The notes below the pieces were generated by a model, which ran no database searches, had not been told where the DNA came from, and saw only the letters and a list, made by a program, of their open reading frames with translations. DNA of 64,000 nt from Marsupella aquatica (lineage: Eukaryota; Marchantiophyta). Shown one piece after another: positions 54,560 to 64,000 of this stretch (positions within the stretch are counted from its first letter, which is position 1; every line of letters starts with the position of its first letter). The translations under genes were made by a program, and so were the position numbers. The stretch spans positions 12,772,001 to 12,836,000 of the forward strand of contig OZ316899.1 of NCBI GenBank assembly GCA_973895155.1. The letters are read 5' to 3'.

Positions 54560-55432
54560 ATGGAGCCTGGGAAACGTAGAAAGTGTGAGCACCCAACAGT
54601 GTTTATAGGGGTCAGAGGCATTTTGGTCCATGGCCAGCATGGGTTGACCAAAGTGCATTGGCCAACTGTACAGAAATGATTCTCTGAGCTCCATGGCACT
54701 GTAGTTCAGGACATCACTCCAGAGACTACACATGTTGTTGCAGGGACATGGCTATCAGTGATAAAGAAGTGGTCATGGTCCTACATGAATTCTGCAATTA
54801 CTAAGCAAGGCCTAAAAGTAGTTGAGGCCTCTTGGATCACAGATTCCATAGCACATAAGATTGTACAGGATACTGAGCAATATGAGTTGTGGGAGGATGA
54901 AGAAGCTACTGCATCAGCTTGGGCTGAACAAGAAGTCTGGGAAGCAAAGGCACAGCTTGCTGATCTCTAATATGGACCTGTACTCAACAAAGGACAGAGC
55001 TCTACAAGGCTGAAGAGTATGTTGGCTGAGGAGACGAAGCAACCAACCCCCATTCTGACAGGGCTGAGCATGGTATTTGTGGAGGCGGGAATTGGAGAGG
55101 TTAAGTGCAAAGTGTACAAGTCCATAGTGCTTGACCTAGGTGGGACAGTGGAGGAGAATATAACAGAGGACACCACTCATGTCATTACTATGTCATATCC
55201 CAAAGCCTGCCGCAAGTTTGGGAAGGGAGACATTCGCTTTTATGTCATGTCCCATAATGTGTTTGTGGTTTCATATGCTTGGCTTGTGGAATCAGTAGCA
55301 ACTGGGAAGCGTCAAAACCCAATGGACTATGATCTTTTTGAGACCTGGCCACGGAAGGGTCAGGATCCTCACAGAGAGGACTATGAGACAACAAGTGAGG
55401 AATGGGTCATTAGCGATTCTGAATTAGAGTGA
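54560..55432 (+). pseudogene. Tandem-BRCT ORF in CACTA I
   Basis: A continuous frame of 290 codons from the ATG at 54560 to the stop at 55432, with a TGA at about 54677 and a TAA at 54968. BRCT repeat 1 lies about 54590-54900 (LHGTVVQDITPETTHVV, then VVEASWITDSI with the conserved Trp). Repeat 2 lies about 55050-55330 (VLDLGGTVEENITEDTTHVI, then VVSYAWLVESV). BRCT pairs bind phosphopeptides in DNA-repair proteins. The stops fit single changes from CGA and CAA. The C-terminal tail is acidic. No transposase family normally has BRCT domains, so this is probably captured host sequence, possibly joined to the PHD ORF by an intron across 53971-54559. Confidence 0.65.
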
Positions 55433-55515
55433 GGAGTAGTAGCATCAGTTTGGACACAAGTTTTTTTGTATAAATCAGATCATTGAAATAAATGTGATCT
55501 TTGAACTAATGTACC

Positions 55516-56130
55516 TTGTTATGGTTGGTGGCAGTTGGGCTTATTTTACTGTTGGCGGATTGTTGTTTCCTGCTGCCTGGGGGTGTCACTGTAAACGTAC
55601 TGGGTGGGCTCAAATCTCGGCGGCAGAATTTGGTGGGTATGTTGCCTTTCCTAGATCAACAGGCGCTATTATGGCTCCTCCTCCGGGTTGCCATATGGCT
55701 GGCCACAGTTAGGACTCTCCTGCATGGGTTGGTGCTAAAACATTTCTTGGCACCGCCCGAGGATGCAAGAGATGCTGAATCTATTGTGAATGAGGATGCA
55801 CAGTCCAAAGTGGACATCTACTTTTCAGCAGATGAGTTAGACAAGCCCAATGTTGTAGGTAGTTCCTTGTTGCCTGATTTGGCAGATGATATAGTTCTTG
55901 CACATGTCTGGCCGAGGGTTCTTGTGGTGTCCTGTGCACAAGATATCTGCAAATATAGACAAATTAATACACGGTGGAGGGACTTGGTAGCAACTTGCCC
56001 CCAGTGGAGGGCATTGCATCCACTGCTTGTAGGCACGGATGCAAGACCCCCATGGCATGAGCAGGGTTTAGACCTTGATGATTTAATGTACATGCCTGAG
56101 TACCTGAGGTCTGAGTGGCATCGAGAATAG
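55516..56130 (+). CDS. F-box-like ORF in CACTA I
   Basis: An open frame of about 204 codons. The first 70 residues are strongly hydrophobic and may be intron or misread start, since a TGGCAG acceptor lies near 55533. An acidic stretch follows, then an F-box-like block near residues 120-170 (LPDLADDIVLAHVWPRVL, INTRWRDLV, PQWRAL), with the Leu-Pro start, the Val/Trp spacing and the Trp-Arg ending of plant F-boxes. If real, it would link to SCF ubiquitin ligases. No downstream repeat domain is visible. The start is uncertain. Assignment is weak. Confidence 0.4.
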   Translation: MLWLVAVGLILLLADCCFLLPGGVTVNVLGGLKSRRQNLVGMLPFLDQQALLWLLLRVAIWLATVRTLLHGLVLKHFLAPPEDARDAESIVNEDAQSKVDIYFSADELDKPNVVGSSLLPDLADDIVLAHVWPRVLVVSCAQDICKYRQINTRWRDLVATCPQWRALHPLLVGTDARPPWHEQGLDLDDLMYMPEYLRSEWHRE

Positions 56131-56478
56131 GGTTGGTACCCATATCTCACCTGGTAATAAGGTGAGATATCTGATACCGCTCTCACACCTGTGCCTGTGA
56201 CTATACATGATTGGACTCTGATATGGTCATGGGTGTACATGCAGAGGCGGTACATTTGAGGACAGCGGAGGAGGTGGTGACACCCTCCAACATTTAGGAA
56301 TTTTGTGTCATTCGCTTGACAATAGGTACACTACTCGCGAACCTGTTTTTTCTTTTGGGGTGGTTTAGGGTTTGTGAGAATTTAGTACACGTTATGTTAA
56401 CTCTTTTGGCAGATACAATCAGGGATATATGGAACACAAATACCACCATTAGGCATCCTTGTTCACTACTGTCCATGA

Positions 56479-59400
56479 TTGCAGAGCTCCCAACCTGTTA
56501 CAATGCACCCTGGTCACCACCCTCCCCAGACCCAGCCTAGGGCACAGGCACTGCCTTTGCATCATCCCACAAGGATATCACGCCATGATAATAAGCTTTG
56601 GCAGCGTGAAAGGTTACGAACCAGACTTTCAGGAGCCAGTAGGATGAGATGTCCTTGTGCAATCTGCCAAGGATCCCGTACCAGGGGTCTGAATGAGGTT
56701 TGGCGGCATATCGCGGTTCATGGAAGAGATCCACAACATCGAGTTTGGAATGATCCTGCAGAGGAAGATTCTTCTGACGAGGAGTGGAGGTTAGAATTTG
56801 ATGCTGCCAATGCTACAAGACGGGCAAGTGAGGTTCTACCTGGTGCATTTGAAAATGTTGTAGCTGGTCTCTGTGGATTGTCAGCTCTCCAATGGATGGT
56901 GCTCAGGCAGCACCACGTGACGAAGGAATTCATGTGGAAGAGATGGTGAGAGACATCTTCCAAGACTTGGATGCATTTCACGATGGGCTGGACAACGAAG
57001 AGGATACGGCTGCAGATGCAAGTGTGCCCCCTGTCGAAGAGCCTGTTGATGAGTTTGAGATAGGGCAGGAAACCCCTGGGCATGATGGGATGTTTGGCTC
57101 TCCCCTGCAATTACAGGAAGGCAGGAAGTCTTTGTACCCCGGTAGCAAATGTTTTAAACTGGGATTTGTCATCATGTTCCTGAACATTTGCGGCAACCAC
57201 AATGTCCCCAACGTTTTGGTTTCTGAGTTGTTGGCATTCTTGCGAACAACTGTGCTACCAGATGGTAATATTTTTCCCAAGAACATGTACGAGGCAAAAA
57301 GATGCATATCTAATCTTGGATTGAACTATGATTCCATCCATGCCTGTCCTGATGGGCATGTTCTTTTCAGAAAGGAGTATGCAGAATTGTTGACATGCCC
57401 TAAGTGTGGGAAGCACAGGCATCGGAACTCAGGAAAGTCTATGGTTCCCGCCAAGGTACTTCGTCATTTTCCACTCATTCCCAGACTTCAACGGATGTTC
57501 AAAAGCCATGCCATCTCAGAGATGATGACTTGGGCAACTGACAAGAAAAGTGATGATGGGCTACAACGACATGCTGTAGATTCAAGGCAGTGGAAACTCA
57601 TAGATGAGATGTATCCCGAATTTGCTGTTGAGCCGAGGAATGTCAGACTTGGGCTGTCATTGGATGGGGTCAACCCATTTGGAGACAAGAACAACAAATT
57701 TTTGTGTTGGCCTGTAACTATTTTGAATTATAACGTTCCTCTTTGAATGACTACAAAGCGATTTTTTGTTCTGATGGTCCTACTGATACCAGGGCCAGAC
57801 AGTGCTGTATCTGCCAGCATAGATGTGTTTTTGGCTCCCCTAGTGGAGGAATTGAGAAAGCTTTGGGAGGCAGGAGTCCTCACATATGATGTCCTACAGA
57901 GGCTTGGGAGGTTAAACCCATTCATCCTTAGAGCCATCGTCATTCTGACTATAGCTGACTACCCAGCCCATGGGATGATATCAGGCCAAACAACAAAAGG
58001 ATATTGTGCTTGTACTATCTGTGGGCGCAATGTCACCAGTGAGTACTCCAGAGCCCTGCAGAAAGTGATATACATGGGCCATCGTTGTTTTTTGAAGGCA
58101 GATCACCCTTATAGAGAAAGACAGGCACTGATTGCACACTTTGGCAATGAGATTGAGCAACATGGACCCCCAGCACGAGTGACCAAAGAGGAGATCAGGC
58201 AGTGGGGAGCACTGAGGGATGACTATATCAAACGAGAGGGCAGGGAAGATGGAGTGAGTGATCCAATAAAGCGATATGGTGTAAAAAGACTGAGCATATT
58301 GGACTTGGAGCTCAAGTATTGGAGGGTAAGCCTCTTGGAGTTGATGCTAATTGGGATACATGTTTTGGTTCAGAGCATGTGCATTCATTTTGAAGAGAGA
58401 GACTAAACTTGAGGCATTTGCTGATGCTTTTGCATTGCAACGGTGCAGGAGTTTGAGCCAAGCAAACATAACATTGATGTTATGCACATTGAGAAGAATA
58501 TTTGTGAGAGTCTACTCAGATTCTTGTGTGGAGAGAAAGACACTTGTTCAGTGAGATTGGATCTTGAACAGAGGGGAATGAAACCCCATCTTTGGTTGAG
58601 GCCACATGCCCACAGAGCTGATGTGCTCTTGAAGTACCAAGCGCCCTATGTTCTGACAAACACAGAGTGGGAACTATTTGTGCAGAGGTTGAGTTCTTTG
58701 AAGGTTCCTTCAAACTATGGCAGTGCTTTCAAGAAGCATATCATGACTAGAAAGCTTGGTAGTATGAAAAGCCATGACTACTATATGTTGATGCAACAGG
58801 TGTTGCCTTTATGTCTGAGGGGCCTATTGCAGAAGCCTGTTCGTAATGTGATCATGCGACTCAATGTTGTGTTTCGTCGTATTTGTGTGAAGGTTTGGGA
58901 TGAAACACACTTCCCACAACTGACAGAAGATGTTGCTCAGGTGCTGTGTGACCTGGAGATTTATTTTCCTCCTGCATTTTTTGATGTCATGACCCACCTA
59001 CTTGTCCATGTTGTGGAAGAGCTACACCAATTTGGGCCTGTGAGTGCTCGTTGGTTGTATCCTTTGGAACGGTACATGAAACTGCTCAAAGGTCACGTGA
59101 GAACATATTACAAACCTGAAGCAAGCATGGCTAAAGGTTACATCAAGGATGAGACTCTGGGATTTCTGACCGAATACATAGCACAATATGAGCATGTGAA
59201 GACCAGGGTGTGGAATTCTGATGAGGAGGAAGGGGTCATAGGTGAAGTATTGGAAGGGGCTGCAACCACAAAGAACCTGACCACATCTATGAGGGACTTG
59301 GCACATGACTTTGTATTGCACAACACTGTGGTGATGGAACCCTGGATACAGTGAGTGCATACATGTGCTATAATCCAGTTCATGAGCTTAAATGTTGTGT

Positions 59401-60234
59401 GCGTGTGATTTTCTCCTTCAGCTTGTTCATATTTACCCAAGCTAATGTTGTGTGGTTGTTTGTTCAGGGAGTATGAGTCATTGAAGGCGGCCCATCCCAC
59501 TGCAGGAACAACTTTTCCAGGTTTCATGGAGTGGATTAGAGTGGCAATTAGAGAGCATCACGAGACCCACCCAGACATGGATGCAGACATTTACCTACTG
59601 TCTAATGCCCCTAGCCTGAAAGTGAAGACTTACAAACAGATGAGAGCATATGGGAATCACTTTCGAGTGAAGGATGGTGATAGTGCCTATAGGGTGACAA
59701 ATGACTGTGGGCTCATCACTGTATTTGAGCAACAGAGCCACAATCACGACAGGGCCTGGATGGAGATGGGATATGTGGGAGAATTAGTTGACATATGGGC
59801 TCTGGACTATGGGGCGGTGTCCAGTCTTGTGATTCTTATGAAAGGTTCATGGGTGCGGCAGGATTGGCTTGGTAATAGGGCTACCATGAAGAGAGACAAC
59901 GACGGTTTTCTTGCTGGCCAATTTTAGATTGAAATTGCCCGAATGGTCTGAGCCATTTGTGTTTCCCAGTCAGGTGGAGCAAGCTTTCTTCCTGGATGTG
60001 GAAGACTCCCCAGGTTGGCGTGTAGTGTGTCATAAACAGGCCAGGCAACGTCGGATGGAAGGATCAAACCTTGAGTTTCATTTACACTCTCATAGTGCCT
60101 TTGATTGTCGGCGTTCAGACCAAGTGCCTGTTGTTCATGATAGCGGGGACTTCATTCCTGTGACAAGGGTAGATGCATTTGCTGAAGGAGGCAAATTTAG
60201 AGATGCAGATACCAACAGTGTGCCTGTGCCATGA
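56479..60234 (+). pseudogene. TNP2-type CACTA transposase (Transposase_21, DUF4218, DUF4216)
   Basis: Plus-strand, multi-exon. A Transpos_assoc-like Cys/His region (CPCAICQGSRTRG...WRHI) lies near 56650-56740. The frame shifts near 56900 to the TNP2 core (56892-57746: LYPGSKCFKLGF, YEAKRCISNLGL, CPKCGKHRHR, KVLRHFPLIPRLQRMF, VRLGLSLDGVNPFG). A TGA at 57744-57746 replaces the usual Trp. The core continues 57747-58325 (SIDVFLAPLVEELRKLWEAG, DYPAHGMISGQTTKG). Intron 58326-58448 joins KYWR to EFEPSKHNIDVMHIEKNI in phase. DUF4218 follows (THLLVHVVEELHQFGPV, LYPLERYMKLLKGHVR). Intron 59351-59467 restores a Gln codon across the splice. The DUF4216 region is 59468-60234, with a one-base frameshift near 59905. 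It cuts and moves the element; this copy is damaged by one stop and two frameshifts. Confidence 0.88.
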
Positions 60235-60407
60235 GTAATGTGAATTGTTTGCATGGACAATAGTGGGGGGATGTGTAATAAAGTAATTCTGAAGCAACAC
60301 AGATGTATGGATGGATGCCTGGTGATTGTGGTTGCATTGTATTATACGGGGTGACCATAGATGACATGTTTTTGTGGTCCAGTAGGATGGAATAGAGTGA
60401 CACAGAG

Positions 60408-63237
60408 ATGTGTGAGTATGAAAGGAAAGCTATGGAACAACAAGCATACGTGAAAGCCAAAATTGCAGAACTGGATCTGGAAAAGGATGTGGCTGAATTG
60501 TAAGGGAACGATTCTCAACTACACCCCTCCGCTGAGTTTGTGTGACATGAATAGTTCAATGTGGCACTGAAATTGTGACTGTATTCTCATATTGGAATGT
60601 CGCAGAGCAACAGGTTTTTCAAAGAAACAAAAGGAGTACGCAAGAAGGGTGACCAGCACTATATCTGGGCCTGTGCGTCGAAGTGACAGGTTGAGCAAGA
60701 AGGTTGTACCTACAATGGCAGAATGTGGAGATGACATGGATGCTGCGCAAGTGGGTGCAGACACTAGACAAGAAGATGCAGATGATGAGTATTTTCCAGA
60801 GGAAATGGATGAGGATGGGGGTTATGAAGATGAATACATTGCAGAGCAGCCCCAAAAGAAACAGGTAAGTAGTTTTCCCAACAAGCTAGGTTTAGAGTTA
60901 AAAACTCTTGTTGAGAGGTTTCATATGTTCAGTACTACACCCTATGTACCTTGCTTAGTTCCTAACATTGTAGTTGGTGATGTGATGCAGCGTCCTGTCA
61001 GTTTTGTTTTGCCTGCAAAGCCTGTGCATGCACCATACTAGCAGGGGGGGCTGACCTCTGATCAAGGTTGGCGAGGTGGTAGTAGTGGTAGATCCCAGGC
61101 TGGTGCCCAATACTATGGCAAGGGGCAAGCTCTAGGTTATGCCCGTGGTAGAGGCAGAGCAGGTCCAAACCCACAGTCTCGTGGGTATGGACGTCCACCT
61201 CAACCATGGGGATGTGAGTATATATCTATATGGCAGTTATTTGTGAAGGCATGGCACTCCTGAATTTCAGACTGCATATCAATTTTTGACATTGTTTGGG
61301 ATGTATTGGATTTAGACAACATGAAATTCTGTCCACCTGCCATTGCATGCAGATTCTGCCCAACCTGATTGGGCAAATGCTGGTAATGATCAGTTCCAAT
61401 GTCCACAAGGACAGACATGGGTTGAACCAGGTTGGGAGGATGGTGGTGGGTCGTGGAATGAACAAGGTTGGGAAGGTGGTGAAGGTAATTGGCAGGGATT
61501 TCAAAATACAGTACCTACAAACGCTGGAAGAGGGGCAGGTAATGTCTGATCTTGTCAGCAATGGAAGAACTCATTATATGTGGAGTCCATTGACGTGGGG
61601 GGGATTCTGCACATGTATAATAATAGAAAATGTATGTGTGCAGGTTGGACAATCGAACCATCGACTCAAGTATTCACTAATGCCCCTATGCAGATGCAGC
61701 ACGGAAGGGGGCCAGGTATGTTGGTGAATGTTCATATGTTTTCCTATAGTTTGTACTACGTTTTCAGTACATATGTTTGCAGCCACATACCTAGAAAGTG
61801 ACATCATCCGGCCCCTGTACTAGGCTGGACAGGTGGTCCAGGGTCACAACAATTCCAAAGTGCAGTCCCTGCACAGGCATCTACAGGCAGAGCTACAAGT
61901 ATGTATGTTTGAAGAATTTTTCTTGAAGTGAAGCATTGAATGTTGGCGTCATCCATTCTGCTGTATGTAGTTCGCAAGCATGAATGGCATTGTATTTTCC
62001 CAGGTGGCTTCAGAACCCCAGGTAGGGTGAATGAAGGGGTGGCCAATACAACGCCCAGTACTACCGAGAGCAGTGCACGAGGGGAGGTGACAAAGAAAGG
62101 GAACGTAAAGTTGAATGAGAGACAATGGGTGGATGTTGAGTGTCCTCGTAAGAACCGTTGGCATGCTGATTTGAAAGCTGAAGTATTGCGTTGGTTAGAT
62201 GTGAGTGTTATTAATTTTAAAAAACAACATCCAAAAGATTGGAAGACTGTATGTGAAAATGTTGCTGCCAAATGAAATTATGTGGGCAGTGATGATGGCG
62301 TGGACATAGGTTGCCTAGAGAGTACAGCAGGTAAAATCATAAAGCAAGAGAGGTGGAGAATGCATAAGGCTTGGAAGGAAGGTGGGGAGAAGCCAGATAT
62401 GCCTCCACCAGCCAGTTGGGATGATAAAGTGTGGGCAAGGTTAGTAGCTTATTTTGTAACAGATGCTTCAAAAAAGAAGAGTTCACAGATGACCGAGGCC
62501 AGGTTGAGTGTTCAGAACCCTAATCTGACAGGAAGGACCGGCACTGCACCGACAGCAAAACGTTTGGTAAGAATCAATGGCCTAGCTATGTAATTTATGC
62601 TACACTATGTACTGTTTTTTAGTGTAAACCCATACATGTAAACTTCGTTTTTTAGTGTACGTTCCCTGAATAATAATGATAACTTGTGTTTGCCATGCAT
62701 GTGCAGAAAGCCCAATTGGGGCAAAGCCCTTCAAAAGAAGAGTTGAGGGCTGAAATTGTGAACACCCGGGCTCAAGAGAGTGCATCTGAATCCTCCAAGC
62801 ATGTAAGTTATATGAGTTCTGATTGGTAATTGAATGACTTGCGTTGAATTTCAGGTGTACACTGTATATAACATTGATTGTGCATATATTGCCCAACATT
62901 TCATATGGAGTGATTGAACCTATACCCTTGTGTCATGTAGGGAGGTGGATCTTCACTTACAAAGATAAGTGGTCGTTTGAAGGCTGTCGAAACATGTCTT
63001 CCAGAGATCAATGAACGTTTGAATTCATTGACTGACTTGTTCCATGTGAACTTCAAGACATTAATGGAAGCTATTGTGTCGGTGAGAGATAATATTAATT
63101 CCAATTCTGCAGGAGTTCCACCATCACCACTTGAGGTGGCAAAGTTGATGCACTCTTCTGGCATGCCAACGACATGTAAGCTTGAAGGTAAGGCCTTTAC
63201 AACTGTGTGGGATATGATTAGTAAATGTATAGTTTAA
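60408..63237 (+). pseudogene. TNPA/Transposase_24-like gene with RG- and GW-rich mini-exons
   Basis: Exon model by splice sites and phase: 60408-60499 (short coiled coil), 60606-60864 (basic VRRSDRLSKK, then acidic), 60991-61213 (RG-rich, GYARGRGRAG), 61353 to about 61541 (QGW, PGW, NW repeats), 61644 to about 61715, about 61803-61898, then about 62005-62600 with a Transposase_24-like region (RWHADLKAEVLRWLD; VWARLVAYFV, SVQNPNLTGRTG). Exons near 62708-62801 and 62941-63237 close the gene. Introns restore phase at the first joints I checked. Stops: TAG at 61039-61041 and TGA at 62273-62275, the latter fitting CGA. TNPA-type proteins bind subterminal repeats; the GW/RG repeats are unusual. The exon ends after 61541 are approximate. 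Confidence 0.6.
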
Positions 63238-63264
63238 ATTGACATAGTTTGTTGAATGTGTTAT

Positions 63265-64000
63265 CACTACAACACTATCGGCCGGTTTTGCGACGACAAT
63301 CTCATCGCAACTAACAAGCCCCTGATTTTCATAATTCTGGCCATTGCGAACATACGCGCATCGCACCACCTTCGCACTTTGCAAACCTAATAACTTCGCA
63401 CGCGGACCATTGCAACGGCATCGCAACACCATGGCAAACTACAAAGCTGAGAGGTTTGCAAGATTCAATACTTGTGCGATCCATTATATGTCGCATAAGG
63501 TTCGCAAACATACACGCACACGTCCCGCATGGGCGTCGATATTTGAGAAGGATTTACCATCGCATCATATTTTGCGAAAGATACTGGTTCAATTGTTTTG
63601 ATGGGGATTGTATGACAAAGAGCGATACCGGTGATTTCAGAAGTTTGTGAACGGTTTCGATTAGGAAAGTGCGATCCTAGAAGTATCACAAAAACCCGAC
63701 ATATTTGGATCTGAAGTTATGAAGTTAATTGACTCAAAAAGTGCGACGCCTTGGGGTTTATATTGTGCGATGGGAATGAGTTCTTAAAGGGTTTGCAAAA
63801 TTATGATCATAGAGGATTCAATACATTATTTGCGAAGGGTTTTCCTTGGGACCCAATGTGGAAGGCAAAATTGTTGTTTTATAAAATGGAAAAGCATGAA
63901 CAAAATGATAGGGCTTCAAAGAACCCTATACATGGACAAGAGGGGGGAAATATCTGATGCTAGGTCCGCCCTTCTAAACCTATGCTGCCTCTTCCTACCC
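63265..64000 (+). mobile_element. CACTA transposon II, left terminus (runs off the window)
   Basis: CACTACAACACTATCGG at 63265, 28 bases after the end of the TNPA-like gene, has the CACTA start in the outward-left orientation. It is therefore a new element inserted in CACTA I, not the right end of I. From 63290 to 63840 the pentamer TCGCA or its complement TGCGA occurs about 16 times in both orientations, a typical subterminal array. No coding region is recognisable in the visible part. Confidence 0.65.

Larger units (their letters stand above)
47545..64000 (+). mobile_element. CACTA (En/Spm-like) DNA transposon I, 3' end outside the window
   Basis: Starts CACTAGAAGAAACTGACC inside the B2 LTR, after a likely 3-bp target CCG. 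More than 16 kb long. Plus-strand genes include the TNP2 transposase (56479-60234) and a TNPA/Transposase_24-like gene (60408-63237). Upstream lie PHD, BRCT and F-box-like ORFs that are not part of a minimal CACTA. Linking the left terminus to the transposase is inferred from the absence of any other terminus between them; the right end is not visible. Confidence 0.75.

Noticed and set aside
54391-54579. Exon upstream of the BRCT ORF
   Set aside because: Frame differs from the BRCT frame and no donor site joins them in phase.
63265-63281. Right end of CACTA I
   Set aside because: A right end would read ...TAGTG; this reads CACTA on the plus strand and is followed by a subterminal array, so it is the left end of another element.

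Overview
The window is nuclear DNA from a land plant: gene-poor and made almost entirely of nested transposable elements. I see no ordinary host gene, rRNA, tRNA or CRISPR array. The Ty3/gypsy pol proteins resemble the plant Ogre/Tat/Athila branch, the LINE has a plant L1-type ORF2, and the last quarter is a CACTA (En/Spm-like) DNA transposon with a TNP2 transposase. Species cannot be told from the sequence. All family assignments are by eye, with no database search.

Layout of the first 38.5 kb. Three Ty3/gypsy insertions are stacked. Element C (minus strand, 1-2449 plus 31538-37488) is split by element A (plus strand, 2455-31532; target duplication GTGAG). Element A is split in its 5' LTR by element B (minus strand, 4238-19775; target duplication GTCAT). 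The uninterrupted B target site can still be read in A's 3' LTR. B is young: its LTRs are both 4657 bp and differ at only about a dozen positions that I could spot, and gag and pol are open. A and C belong to one older family, full of nonsense codons. C itself lies in a more divergent A-like LTR (37494-38462).

The most unusual feature is in the LTRs. They are about 4.0 kb (A) and 4.66 kb (B), and in both families they carry a long ORF in the sense direction: about 864 codons in A once B is removed, and 1206 in B. The two proteins share a layout: an N-terminal block with similar motifs, a low-complexity linker and a long coiled coil. Both LTR families also carry a GC-rich hairpin motif near the LTR end. 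At the gag/pol junction each family carries a copy of its own 3' polypurine tract, which looks like a central polypurine tract.

From 38.5 to 47.5 kb a B-like element (B2: integrase piece 38566-39067, LTR piece 46766-47544) is broken by a 5'-truncated minus-strand LINE (39068-46765). The LINE is split by a plus-strand solo B-type LTR (40632-45303) with a near-perfect target duplication and an internal microinversion.

From 47545 to the window end is CACTA element I. It has terminal and subterminal repeats, about 5 kb of unassigned sequence with a 15-bp minisatellite, then plus-strand gene remnants: an EDM2-like PHD module, a tandem-BRCT ORF, an F-box-like ORF, the TNP2 transposase in several exons, and a TNPA/Transposase_24-like gene with RG- and GW-rich mini-exons. 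A second CACTA end, with a dense TCGCA/TGCGA array, begins at 63265 and runs off the window.
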